A stretch of 64,000 nucleotides of DNA. It comes from Stenotrophomonas oahuensis (GTDB lineage Bacteria; Pseudomonadota; Gammaproteobacteria; Xanthomonadales; Xanthomonadaceae). Location: contig NZ_CP115541.1 in assembly GCF_031834595.1 (NCBI RefSeq), positions 3,032,501-3,096,500 on the forward strand, read 5' to 3'. How positions within the stretch are numbered: the first letter of the stretch is position 1; each line of letters starts with the position of its first letter. Shown piece after piece: positions 8,946-17,021 of the stretch. The position numbers and the translations under genes are program-made. The notes beneath the pieces were generated by a model. It was not told the origin of the DNA, ran no database searches, and was given only the letters and a program-made list of their open reading frames with translations.

Positions 8946-9080
8946 GGGTCACGACCAACGGTCGTGACCTACCTGCAGCGGGATCACGACCAACGGTCGT
9001 GACCTACCTGCACGGGGATCACGACCAACGGTCGTGACTGCTGCAAGCCTGGGTAGCACCCGACCGTTGGTCGGGTGCTC
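8946..9080. repeat. Array of four GACC(A/G)(A/T)(C/T)GGTC-core palindromes
   Basis: Three near-identical hairpins with core GACCAACGGTC occupy about 8948-8968, 8984-9003 and 9019-9037. They are followed by an inverted, arm-changed copy that begins GTAGCACCC (9053-9078, core GACCGTTGGTC). Each has long complementary arms, so each can form a stem-loop. They fill the gap between two convergent genes and may stop transcription from both sides. Confidence 0.85.
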
Positions 9081-9087
9081 TTGAAAC

Positions 9088-9106
9088 GCCCGGGATCAGC
9101 CCGGGC
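9088..9106 (-). terminator. Stem-loop whose loop carries the stop codon of the next gene
   Basis: GCCCGGG (9088-9094) pairs with CCCGGGC (9100-9106) around a 5-base loop that contains the minus-strand TGA at 9098-9096. On that strand the stem is followed by GTTTC, so it is only a weak intrinsic terminator candidate. Confidence 0.4.
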
Positions 9107-9656
9107 ACTTCAGGTAGTTGGACAAGGTGTTCTGCCAGCCCTGCTGCGGATTGAAATCCGGTACCAGGCCACCGCCCTTGCCGGTGAAAGCGGCCATACC
9201 GTGATTCAGCATGTAGGTGGGCGCGTAGCTGGGCGGACCGATGCGCTTGGCATGCTTGCAGACGCCGGCGATGTAGGCCGGTGCCTTGTCCGGGGCCAGC
9301 TGGGCCCTCAGCGCGTCATTGAAGCGGGTCTGGGCTTCTTCGCCCATCGACTCACCGATGACCGCCTTCATTGCGGAATACACGCCGTGTGCCGATTCGT
9401 CGGCCACGCGCTGGCGGTCGAAATTTGAAAACACCCCGGCGAAGTTGTACAGGTCAATCGCCTCCTGGGTCCGACCTTCCTGCAGACAGCGGGGCAGGGC
9501 GGCCATCATGACCGCCGGATTGACGCTGGCGGTAATCTGCGCGCGCGACAGGCAGGGGGGGGCAATGTCGTCGCTGTTCTGTTGGGCGTGGGCCGCGGGG
9601 GCCAGGCTGAGCAGCAGCAGCCCCAGCGGGGCGGCGGTGCGAAGGAATCCTTGCAT
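9096..9656 (-). CDS. Secreted hypothetical protein, 186 residues
   Basis: I do not recognise a characterised family. The start chosen is MQGFLRTAAPLG, which gives a clean signal peptide cleaved after AHAQQ and has GAGGAG 10 bp upstream; 21 residues of open frame before it look non-coding. The mature protein has four or five Cys (PPCLSR, PRCLQ, GVCKHA, YLKCPG) spaced to allow disulfides in the periplasm. It is mostly helical by composition. It stands alone between convergent repeats and mfd. Conserved hypothetical proteins of this shape occur in Xanthomonadaceae; function cannot be inferred. Confidence 0.75.
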   Translation of the reverse strand: MQGFLRTAAPLGLLLLSLAPAAHAQQNSDDIAPPCLSRAQITASVNPAVMMAALPRCLQEGRTQEAIDLYNFAGVFSNFDRQRVADESAHGVYSAMKAVIGESMGEEAQTRFNDALRAQLAPDKAPAYIAGVCKHAKRIGPPSYAPTYMLNHGMAAFTGKGGGLVPDFNPQQGWQNTLSNYLKCPG

Positions 9657-9746
9657 GGGTGAAGCTCCTCGAATGGTATGGCGGCCATGGCTGGCCGCCT
9701 CACAGAATCCGGAAGTCACCGCGATAGTGCAAGACCAGGCAGGGTT

Positions 9747-12700
9747 TCAGCCGGGTGTCAGCGTCGTCAACAGCGCCTTTGCCGCATTGAAGCGGTCTTC
9801 GGGCAAGGGCAGCGGCACCTTGATGCGCAGCTTGTCCGGGCCATCCATGGTGTACAGCTTGGGCTGCTTCTGGATCATGGTGATCACCGCCATCGGGTCG
9901 ATCTGCGGCTTGGCCTCGAACACGATGCGGCCGCCGGCCTCACCCAGTTCCAGCTTGCGGATGCCCAGCGCATTGCACTGCAGTTTCAGCTCGGCAATCG
10001 CAAACAGATACTTGGTGGGATCTGGCAGCAGGCCGAAGCGGTCGATCATTTCCACCTGCAGCTCACGCAGTTCGGCACTGTCACGCGCGCTGCTGATGCG
10101 CTTGTACAGGGTCAGGCGGGTGTGCACATCGGGCAGGTAGTCGTCCGGGATCAGCGCCGGCACGTGCAGCACCACTTCCGCACCGCGCACTTCCTCGCCG
10201 CTGTCCAGATCGGGCAGCTTGCCTTGGCGGATGCTGCGCACCGCCCGCTCCAGCAGCTCGGTGTACAGGCTGAAGCCCACTTCAGCCATCTGGCCGCTCT
10301 GGTCTTCGCCCAGCAGTTCGCCGGCGCCGCGGATTTCCAGGTCATGCGTGGCCAGGGTGAAGCCAGCGCCCAGCTCGTCCATTGAGGCAATCGCTTCCAG
10401 GCGCTTCTCCGCATCTGGCGTCATCGCGCGCTTGTCCGGCACCACCAGGTAGGCATAGGCGCGGTGGTGCGAACGGCCGACACGGCCACGCAGCTGGTGC
10501 AGCTGGGCCAGGCCGAAGCGGTCGGCGCGGTTGATGATGATGGTGTTGGCGTTGGGAATGTCGATGCCCGATTCGATGATCGTGGTCGACAGCAGCACGT
10601 TGTAGCGCTGCTTCTGGAAATCCAGCATCACCCGTTCCAGTTCGCGCTCGGGCATCTGCCCGTGGGCGATGCCGATGCGGGCTTCCGGCACCAATTCGGC
10701 CAGGTCGCGCTGCATGCGGCCAATGCTTTCCACGTCGTTGTGCAGGAAATACAGCTGGCCGCCGCGCGACAGCTCACGCTGGAAGGCTTCCTTGAGCAGC
10801 GCGTTGTCCCAGGCGGTAATGAAGGTCTGCACCGCCAGCCGGTTCGGCGGCGGCGTGGCAATGATCGACAGGTCGCGCAGCCCGGCCATGGCCATGTTGA
10901 GCGTGCGCGGAATCGGCGTGGCGGTCAGGGTCAGCAGGTGCACGTTGGCGCGCATCGCCTTCAGCGCTTCCTTCTGGCGCACGCCGAAGCGTTGCTCCTC
11001 GTCAACGATGACCAGGCCCAGGTCCTTGAACTTCACGTCCGGCTGCAGCAGCCGGTGGGTGCCGACGATGACGTCGATGGTGCCGGCGGTCACCTTCTCG
11101 AGCTCGGCCTTGATCTCCTTGCTGGTCTTGAAGCGCGACAGCACTTCCACCTTCAGCGGGTAATCGGCGAAGCGGTCGCGGAAGTTGCGGTAGTGCTGTT
11201 CGGCCAGCAGGGTGGTCGGTACCAGCACCGCGACCTGCTTGCCGGCACTGGCGGCGGCAAAGGCCGCGCGCACGGCCACTTCGGTCTTGCCGAAGCCGAC
11301 GTCGCCGCAGACCACGCGGTCCATCGGCTGGCTGCTGGCGAGGTCGCGCAGGGTGGCGTCGATGGCGGCCAGCTGGTCCGGGGTTTCCTCGAACGGGAAG
11401 CCGGCCGCGAAAGGTTCGTACATCGCCCGGTCGACGTGCAGGGCCAAGCCGGCACGGGCCTGGCGGCGAGCCTGGATTTCCAGCAGTTCGGCGGCCACGT
11501 CGCGGACTTTTTCAGCGGCCTTGCGCTTGGCCTTGGTCCACTGCTCGCCGCCCAGCGAATGCAGCGGCGCGGTTTCCGGCGATGCACCGCTGTAGCGGCT
11601 GATCAGGTGCAGCTGGGCCACCGGCACGTACAGGCGGTCGCCCTTGGCGTACTCGATCTCCAGGAATTCGCCCGGCATGCCGCCAGCATCGAGCACGATC
11701 AGGCCACGGTAACGACCCACACCGTGATCTTCATGGACGATGGGGGCACCTTCGGTCAGCTCGCCGAGGTCGCGGATGATCGCTTCGGGTTCGCGGCCGA
11801 CCCGGCGGCTGCGCCGGGTGGTGCCGGCACGTTCCGGGAACAACTGGCGCTCGGTCAGCACGGCCAACGCCGGTGCTTCCAGCGCGAAGCCGTCTTCCAG
11901 CGGGGCCACGGTAATCGCAAAGCGCGCGCTGTCGTCGGCCAGGAACCCCGGCAGGTCGGGGACCACTGGCGGCTTGAGTTCGGCGGCCGCCAGCACTTCC
12001 AGCAACGCTTCGCGGCGCCCTGGTGAATCGGCGGCAATCAGCACGCGGCCGGGGTAGTGGCCCAGGAACGACTTCAGGGCTTCGCCCGCAGGTGCATCGC
12101 GCGCGGCCACCGGCAGGGGCGGCAGTGGCTGGTCGCCCAGCGGCTGCGCCTCGGCGATGCGCGGATGGTCCGCAGCCCAGACCTCCACACGCGCCAAGGT
12201 GTTCAGGTGCGCATTGAGGCCTTCGGGGGTGAGATACAGCTCGGTGGGAGCCAGCAGCGGCCGTTCCACGTCATGCCGGCGCTGCTCGTACCGGTTCTGG
12301 GTCTGCGCCCAGAATGCCGCCGCCGCTTCGCCCACACCGGTGGCGAGCACCGGCAGCACGTTGGGCTGCAGGTAGTCGAACAGCGTGGCGGTCTGGTCGA
12401 AGAACAGCGGCAGGTAGTACTCCACGCCGGCCGGTGCCAGCCCGGACTTCAGGTCCTGGTACAGCGCGCTGCGCCGGGTATCGACGTCGAAGCGCTCGCG
12501 CAGGGTGGCCAGCACCCGCGACACGCTCAGCTCGTCCAGCGGCACTTCGCGGCCGGGCAGCATGCGCACCGCGTCAACCTTGTCCAGCGAACGCTGGCTT
12601 TCCGGGTCGAAGGCGCGGATCGAGTCGATGTCTTCGTCCAGCAGTTCCACTCGCAGCGGGGCATCCGCGCCCATCGGGAACACATCCAGCAGCCCGCCGC

Positions 12701-13214
12701 GCACCGCGAAGTCGCCCGGGTCCATCACCTGCGGCACGTTGCGGTAGGCCGCCGCTTCCAGCCGCCGCTTCTCCGCATCCAGATCCAGGCGCTGGCCAAC
12801 CTTCAGGTCGAAGCTGCCACCGATCACATACTTGAGCGGAGCCAGCTGCTGCAGCAGCGTCTGCACCGGCACCACCACGATGCCGCGCTTGAGCGTGGGC
12901 AGGCGGTGCAGCGCGGCCAGGCGCTGGGAAATGATGTCGGGGTGTGGGCTGAAGGCGTCGTAGGGCAGCGTTTCCCAGTCCGGGAACGCCACTACGGGCA
13001 GGCTGTCATCCGCGCCCAGCAGGGTATGCAGATCAGCTTCGATCTGGTTCGCCCCATGGTTGTCGCGGGCGATGACCAGCAACGGGCCGTCATGCGTCTG
13101 CGCGGCGCGGGCGATGTGCCACGCCAGCGCAGTGGCCGAAGCGGGAGCGCGCCACCAGGCGCGGAGCTGGCCGGCACTCGGCAGCGGCGGAGCGGAGTAG
13201 GAGATACGTGACAT
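9747..13214 (-). CDS. mfd: Transcription-repair coupling factor Mfd
   Basis: A DNA translocase that pushes stalled RNA polymerase off damaged templates and recruits UvrA. At 1,155 residues it has the usual length. Order: UvrB-homology module (about 1-340), an acidic linker, the RNA-polymerase-interaction domain (about 470-560, VHEDHGVGRYRGL), then a RecG-like helicase with Walker A GDVGFGKTE (about 640), the DEEQ box (DEEQRFGVRQKE), motif III TATPIPRTL and motif VI QLRGRVGRS. The C-terminal domain (about 1000-1155) follows. The frame starts 3 codons before SYSAPPLPS. There is no Shine-Dalgarno; a TAAAAT box sits 9 bp upstream, so the mRNA may be nearly leaderless. Confidence 0.97.
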   Translation of the reverse strand: MSRISYSAPPLPSAGQLRAWWRAPASATALAWHIARAAQTHDGPLLVIARDNHGANQIEADLHTLLGADDSLPVVAFPDWETLPYDAFSPHPDIISQRLAALHRLPTLKRGIVVVPVQTLLQQLAPLKYVIGGSFDLKVGQRLDLDAEKRRLEAAAYRNVPQVMDPGDFAVRGGLLDVFPMGADAPLRVELLDEDIDSIRAFDPESQRSLDKVDAVRMLPGREVPLDELSVSRVLATLRERFDVDTRRSALYQDLKSGLAPAGVEYYLPLFFDQTATLFDYLQPNVLPVLATGVGEAAAAFWAQTQNRYEQRRHDVERPLLAPTELYLTPEGLNAHLNTLARVEVWAADHPRIAEAQPLGDQPLPPLPVAARDAPAGEALKSFLGHYPGRVLIAADSPGRREALLEVLAAAELKPPVVPDLPGFLADDSARFAITVAPLEDGFALEAPALAVLTERQLFPERAGTTRRSRRVGREPEAIIRDLGELTEGAPIVHEDHGVGRYRGLIVLDAGGMPGEFLEIEYAKGDRLYVPVAQLHLISRYSGASPETAPLHSLGGEQWTKAKRKAAEKVRDVAAELLEIQARRQARAGLALHVDRAMYEPFAAGFPFEETPDQLAAIDATLRDLASSQPMDRVVCGDVGFGKTEVAVRAAFAAASAGKQVAVLVPTTLLAEQHYRNFRDRFADYPLKVEVLSRFKTSKEIKAELEKVTAGTIDVIVGTHRLLQPDVKFKDLGLVIVDEEQRFGVRQKEALKAMRANVHLLTLTATPIPRTLNMAMAGLRDLSIIATPPPNRLAVQTFITAWDNALLKEAFQRELSRGGQLYFLHNDVESIGRMQRDLAELVPEARIGIAHGQMPERELERVMLDFQKQRYNVLLSTTIIESGIDIPNANTIIINRADRFGLAQLHQLRGRVGRSHHRAYAYLVVPDKRAMTPDAEKRLEAIASMDELGAGFTLATHDLEIRGAGELLGEDQSGQMAEVGFSLYTELLERAVRSIRQGKLPDLDSGEEVRGAEVVLHVPALIPDDYLPDVHTRLTLYKRISSARDSAELRELQVEMIDRFGLLPDPTKYLFAIAELKLQCNALGIRKLELGEAGGRIVFEAKPQIDPMAVITMIQKQPKLYTMDGPDKLRIKVPLPLPEDRFNAAKALLTTLTPG

Positions 13215-13223
13215 GAGCCGGCG

Positions 13224-13229
13224 ATTTTA
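13224..13229 (-). promoter_or_regulatory. -10 element of mfd (near-leaderless start)
   Basis: TAAAAT on the minus strand ends 9 bases before the mfd ATG (13214). A start point 6-7 bases after the hexamer would leave only 2-3 untranslated bases, and no Shine-Dalgarno is present. Confidence 0.5.
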
Positions 13230-13261
13230 GCAGACGGTGCCGTGGTCACCGGGTCACGCCG

Positions 13262-13286
13262 GTAGTGCCGGCCGCTGGCCGGCAAC
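13262..13286. repeat. GTAG palindrome
   Basis: GTAG is followed by TGCCGGCC GCT GGCCGGCA, a perfect 8-bp stem with a 3-base loop, lying between the mfd promoter and the end of the acetyltransferase gene. Confidence 0.75.
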
Positions 13287-13291
13287 CGCGA

Positions 13292-13837
13292 TCAACTATC
13301 CAGCTCAAGTACCATCCGCACCAGCCCCGGCGTGCCCTGCGGGTGCGGCATCGGCTTGAACCCCAGCGAAGCGGCCAGCTGCTTCATCGGTTCGTTCTCT
13401 TCGGCCACATCGCCATACAGGCGGTCCAGGTACTTGCCGCGCGCCCACTTCACCAGCTTGCGCATCAGCTGCCGGCCCAGCCCCTGGCCCACCAGGAAGC
13501 GGCTGATCAGGATGGCGTACTCGGCGTCGCGGGTACCGGAGATGATCGAAGCGCGGGCCACCGCGCCCACCACCGCTTCACCGGCGGGCACCGATTCGGC
13601 GGCCACCAGGGTGATTTCGGTCTTGGGGTTGGGATGGGTCAGGCGCTGGGTGGTGTCCGGCGACAGCTCGGTCACCGACTGCAGGAAACGGTCGCGGATT
13701 TCTTCCGGACCAAACAGACTGAACGATGCCTGCAATGGCGCGCTGTCTTCCGGCCGGATCGGACGGATGAGCAGTTCGTGCCCACTGGGGGCCTTGAAGA
13801 TCTCGTGCCAGGGCGGCATGCGGTTACGGGTAGCCAT
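13292..13837 (-). CDS. GNAT family N-acetyltransferase
   Basis: A 181-residue acyltransferase that uses acetyl-CoA. The start is MATRNRMPPWHEIF, with AAGGA 9 bp upstream; the longer frame lacks a binding site. The sequence resembles the single GNAT domain found at the end of Pat-type protein acetyltransferases (LLIRPIRPED, FSLFGPEEIRDRFL). The acetyl-CoA binding loop is VGQGLGRQLMRKLV, followed by a C-terminal strand ASLGFKPM. The substrate is unknown; a protein lysine is possible from the relation to Pat but not shown. It sits alone between mfd and rlmJ on the same strand. Confidence 0.85.
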   Translation of the reverse strand: MATRNRMPPWHEIFKAPSGHELLIRPIRPEDSAPLQASFSLFGPEEIRDRFLQSVTELSPDTTQRLTHPNPKTEITLVAAESVPAGEAVVGAVARASIISGTRDAEYAILISRFLVGQGLGRQLMRKLVKWARGKYLDRLYGDVAEENEPMKQLAASLGFKPMPHPQGTPGLVRMVLELDS

Positions 13838-13922
13838 ACCGGTGATTCCTTGGTGGTCTTCGGATTCTCGCATCCCCGGGGGCGCGTTCCGTGAACGAAA
13901 CACTCACACGGGGAACGGGGGC

Positions 13923-14780
13923 TTATTCGGCCTGCTTCAACCATTGCAGGCGGGTGCTGGCACCCGCTTCGCCCAGATGCTGCTTGAGCACCGGCATGGC
14001 CGGGGCCAATATCTGGTCGAACTGCCACGGCGGATTGAGCAGCAGCATGCCGCTGCCGTTGAGTCTCAACGGCGAATCGTCCGGGCGCACCAGTAGTTCT
14101 ACTGTAAGCACCGACTTCACCGGCAGCGCGCAGGCCTTGCGCAGGAAGTGCAGCACGGTGCGGCGCTGCTTGATCGGGAACCAGATGGCGAAGCTGGCCT
14201 GGGCCCAGCGGCCCAGGATCTCCTCGATCGAGGCCAGGATGCGCTGGTACTCGGCGTCCTGTGCCTCGTAGGGCGGGTCGATCAGCACCAGCCCGCGGCC
14301 GATCTTCGCGCCGTTGGCCTTCGGCGGCAGCAGCGCCTTGTTCTGGGTGTAGCCGTCGGCCTGCAGCACGGCCACGCGGCTGTCATGGGCGAACAGCGCC
14401 TTCAGCGTGGCCGCTTCGGCATCCTGCAGTTCGCACACCGCCATGCGGTCCTGCTCGCGCAGGGTCTGTGCGGTCAGCAGCGGCGAGCCGGGATAGTTCA
14501 CCAGCGCGCCCACCGGGTTGTCGGCCTGTACGGCTTTCAGGTAGCGCTCCACCACCGCAGGCAGCTTCGGCTGCGCCATCAGCCGCATCACCCCGTTTTC
14601 CGCTTCCAGGGTTTTGCGGCTTTCTTCGCTGGTCAGCAGGTAGCGGCCGGCACCGCCATGGGTGTCGAGCACGAAGAACGGGCTGTCCTTGCGCTTGAAA
14701 GCATCAAGCAGGGCCAGCTGGACAATGTGCTTGAGCACGTCGGCGTGGTTGCCGGCGTGGAAGGCGTGGTGGTAATTCAT
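13923..14780 (-). CDS. rlmJ: 23S rRNA (adenine(2030)-N6)-methyltransferase RlmJ
   Basis: An SAM-dependent enzyme that methylates A2030 of 23S rRNA. The 285-residue protein begins MNYHHAFHAGNHADVLKH, the family's invariant N-terminus, which fixes the start at 14780 although the frame stays open far upstream. The catalytic motif IV is DPPYE (about 168-172). FVLDTHGGAGRYLL is the SAM-binding motif I. It diverges from creB with only 45 bp between start codons, so the two promoters share this gap. Confidence 0.95.
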   Translation of the reverse strand: MNYHHAFHAGNHADVLKHIVQLALLDAFKRKDSPFFVLDTHGGAGRYLLTSEESRKTLEAENGVMRLMAQPKLPAVVERYLKAVQADNPVGALVNYPGSPLLTAQTLREQDRMAVCELQDAEAATLKALFAHDSRVAVLQADGYTQNKALLPPKANGAKIGRGLVLIDPPYEAQDAEYQRILASIEEILGRWAQASFAIWFPIKQRRTVLHFLRKACALPVKSVLTVELLVRPDDSPLRLNGSGMLLLNPPWQFDQILAPAMPVLKQHLGEAGASTRLQWLKQAE

Positions 14781-14813
14781 GCGCGCAGTGTACGGGGCAA
14801 GGGCGTCAACGGC

Positions 14814-14819
14814 TATGCT
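14814..14819 (+). promoter_or_regulatory. -10 element of creB (probable leaderless mRNA)
   Basis: TATGCT ends 6 bases before the creB ATG (14826). Transcription would begin at or within a base of the start codon, and no Shine-Dalgarno precedes it. Confidence 0.5.
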
Positions 14820-14825
14820 GCGCGC

Positions 14826-15515
14826 ATGAACGCTACCGCCCCTGCCGTCCTGGTTGTCGAGGACGAGACCGCCATCGCCGATACCGTGCTGTACGCCCTG
14901 CGCAGCGAGGGCTACCAGGCCCGGCACTGCGCCCTGGGCAGCCAGGCCCTGCAGCTGCTGCGCACGGAAACCGTGGACGTGGTGGTGCTCGACGTCGGGC
15001 TGCCGGACCTGAGCGGTTTCGAGGTCTGCCGCGCGCTGCGGGCTTTCAGCCAGGTGCCGGTGATCTTCCTGACCGCCCGCAACGACGAGATCGACCGCGT
15101 GCTCGGCCTGGAGCTTGGGGCGGACGACTACATGGCCAAGCCGTTCTCGCCGCGCGAGCTGGTGGCCCGGGTGCGTGCGCGCCTGCGCCGGGCGGTTGCG
15201 CCGGAGCAGGCGCAGGGCTGGCAGTCGCATGGCCGCTTCGCCATCGACCGCGATGGCCGCCGCATCCGCTATGGCGAGCAGCTGCTGGACCTGACCCGGT
15301 ACGAGTACGCCCTGTTGGCGGCGCTGCTGCAGCGTCCGGGCGCGATTCTCAGCCGTGCGCAGTTGATGGATCGGGGCTGGGACAGCGATGCCGACAGTGC
15401 CGACCGCACCGTGGACACCCACGTCAAAACCCTTCGCGGCAAGCTGCGGGCGGCCGGGGCCGACCCGGACCCGATCCGCACCCACCGCGGCGTGGGCTAC
15501 GCCCTGGAGGTGTAG
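14826..15515 (+). CDS. creB: Response regulator CreB (OmpR/PhoB family)
   Basis: Transcription factor of the CreBC two-component system, which responds to carbon source and to beta-lactam or penicillin-binding-protein stress. Of 229 residues, the receiver domain (about 8-120) has the acidic pair DE in VVEDETAIAD, phospho-acceptor Asp in VVLDVGLPD, Thr in FLTARND and Lys in YMAKPFSP. The winged-helix DNA-binding domain (130-229) ends in the typical THRGVGYAL. It is followed one base later by creC. The start is fixed by family length and a -10 hexamer just upstream. The CreB identity is supported by creC and creD next door. Confidence 0.93.
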   Translation: MNATAPAVLVVEDETAIADTVLYALRSEGYQARHCALGSQALQLLRTETVDVVVLDVGLPDLSGFEVCRALRAFSQVPVIFLTARNDEIDRVLGLELGADDYMAKPFSPRELVARVRARLRRAVAPEQAQGWQSHGRFAIDRDGRRIRYGEQLLDLTRYEYALLAALLQRPGAILSRAQLMDRGWDSDADSADRTVDTHVKTLRGKLRAAGADPDPIRTHRGVGYALEV

Positions 15516-15516
15516 G

Positions 15517-16950
15517 GTGCGGCTGGGGCTGAAGCTGTTCCTGGGGCTTTTCCTGATCGTCGGCATCGCCGCGTTCTTCGTGATGCGCGTATTCGTCAAC
15601 GAGGTCAAACCCGGTGTGCGCCAGGCGATGGAAGCCACCCTGGTGGATGCGGCCAACGTGCTGGCTGAAATGGCCGCCGCCGACCTCAAGGCCGGACAGA
15701 TCGCCCGCGGGCGCTTCGTGCAGGACCTGGCGCGCGCGCAGCGACGTGACCCCAAGGCCATGGTGTGGCGTTTCCCGAAGCGTTCGCTGGACTACCGGGT
15801 CACCATCACCGATGCGCGCGGCATCGTCGTGTACGACTCCATGGGTCAGGACATCGGCCGCGACCACTCGCGCTGGAACGACGTCTATCGAACGCTGCGC
15901 GGCGAATACGGCGCGCGTTCCAGCCCGGAAACGCCGGGTGACACCACCCGCACCGTGATGCATGTGGCCGCGCCGATCATCGACCCGGACGACGGCCGCA
16001 CCCTGATCGGCGTGCTCAGCCTGGCCCAGCCCAACCGCAGCATCGATCCCTTCATTGCCGCCAGCCAGCGCGCCATCATTGAACGGGGGGCGTGGTTGAT
16101 CGGGTTGTCGGCGTTGATCGGCGTGCTGATGACCGCCTGGCTGATGCACGGGGTAGGGCGGCTTAATCGGTATGCACAGGCGGTCAGCCGTGGCGAACCG
16201 GTGCCGCCACCACCGCCGCGCCGGGACGAGATCGGCGACCTGGGCCGCGCGCTGGAAACCATGCGCCGCAAGCTCGAGGGAAAGGCGTACGTGGAGCAGT
16301 ACGTGCAGTCGCTCACCCACGAGATGAAAAGCCCGTTGGCGGCCATCCGCGGCGCAGCCGAGCTGCTGCAGGAGCCGCTGCCCGAGGCCGACCGCGTGCA
16401 CTTCGCGCGCAGCATCCAGGGCCAGGAGCAGCGTCTGACCGAGACCATCGACAAGCTGCTGGCGCTGGCCGAAGTGGAACAGCACGGCTGGCTGCAGAAG
16501 CGCGAGCGCCTCGCGGTGCAGCCGCTGCTGCAGGCGGCGGCTGAGGCGGTGGCGATGCGTGCGCAGGCGGCCGGGGTGACCGTGCATGTGCAGGTTGCTG
16601 ATGGATTGTCGGTGTTGGGTGACAGGTGGCTGCTCGGGCAGGCGCTGAATAATCTGCTGGAGAATGCGCTGGCGTTTTCACCGGAAGGTTCGATCGTGGA
16701 GCTCAGCGCGGCGCGCGTCGGCGATGCCGTGGTGCTGCACGTGGCCGATCGCGGCAGCGGTGTGCCGGACTACGCGCTGGCGCGCGTGTTCGAACGGTTC
16801 TATTCACTGGCGCGGCCGGCGACCGGGCAACGCAGTTCCGGGCTGGGGCTGTCGTTCGTGCAGGAGGTGGCGCGGTTGCATGGGGGGCGGGTGACGCTGG
16901 CCAATCGTGAAGGGGGCGGGGCGGTGGCCTCGCTCTACGCTTCACTCTGA
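15517..16950 (+). CDS. creC: Sensor histidine kinase CreC
   Basis: Membrane kinase that phosphorylates CreB. The 477-residue protein starts at the GTG directly after the creB stop (VRLGLKLFLGLFLIVG), matching the start of E. coli CreC. Helix 1 is at about 5-27. A periplasmic sensor (28-185) contains FVNEVKPGVRQAMEATLVDAA and SRWNDVYRTLRGEYGARS, both strongly CreC-like. Helix 2 is near 186-208 and HAMP follows. The phospho-His lies in LTHEMKSPLAAIRG, the N box in NNLLENALAF, and G boxes in DRGSGVP and SSGLGLSF. Its 3' end carries a CreB-type tag for creD. Confidence 0.95.
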   Translation: MRLGLKLFLGLFLIVGIAAFFVMRVFVNEVKPGVRQAMEATLVDAANVLAEMAAADLKAGQIARGRFVQDLARAQRRDPKAMVWRFPKRSLDYRVTITDARGIVVYDSMGQDIGRDHSRWNDVYRTLRGEYGARSSPETPGDTTRTVMHVAAPIIDPDDGRTLIGVLSLAQPNRSIDPFIAASQRAIIERGAWLIGLSALIGVLMTAWLMHGVGRLNRYAQAVSRGEPVPPPPPRRDEIGDLGRALETMRRKLEGKAYVEQYVQSLTHEMKSPLAAIRGAAELLQEPLPEADRVHFARSIQGQEQRLTETIDKLLALAEVEQHGWLQKRERLAVQPLLQAAAEAVAMRAQAAGVTVHVQVADGLSVLGDRWLLGQALNNLLENALAFSPEGSIVELSAARVGDAVVLHVADRGSGVPDYALARVFERFYSLARPATGQRSSGLGLSFVQEVARLHGGRVTLANREGGGAVASLYASL

Positions 16951-16956
16951 CTTCAT
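16941..16956 (+). promoter_or_regulatory. cre/blr tag (CreB recognition site) upstream of creD
   Basis: TTCAC-TCTGAC-TTCAT, one base off the TTCAC-N6-TTCAC direct repeat bound by CreB in E. coli and by BlrA in Aeromonas. It overlaps the creC stop codon and lies 66 bp before the creD ATG, the right place to activate creD separately from creBC. Confidence 0.75.
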
Positions 16957-17021
16957 ATTCGGCTCAAACCTTCCACACCCACCGCAGTGAAGCTGGCACC
17001 CTCCCAAACCGAGGACGGGTG

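Noticed and set aside
14781..15761. Upstream extension of rlmJ by more than 300 codons
   Set aside because: The extension is antisense to creB and creC; RlmJ of normal length begins MNYHHAFHAGNH at 14780.
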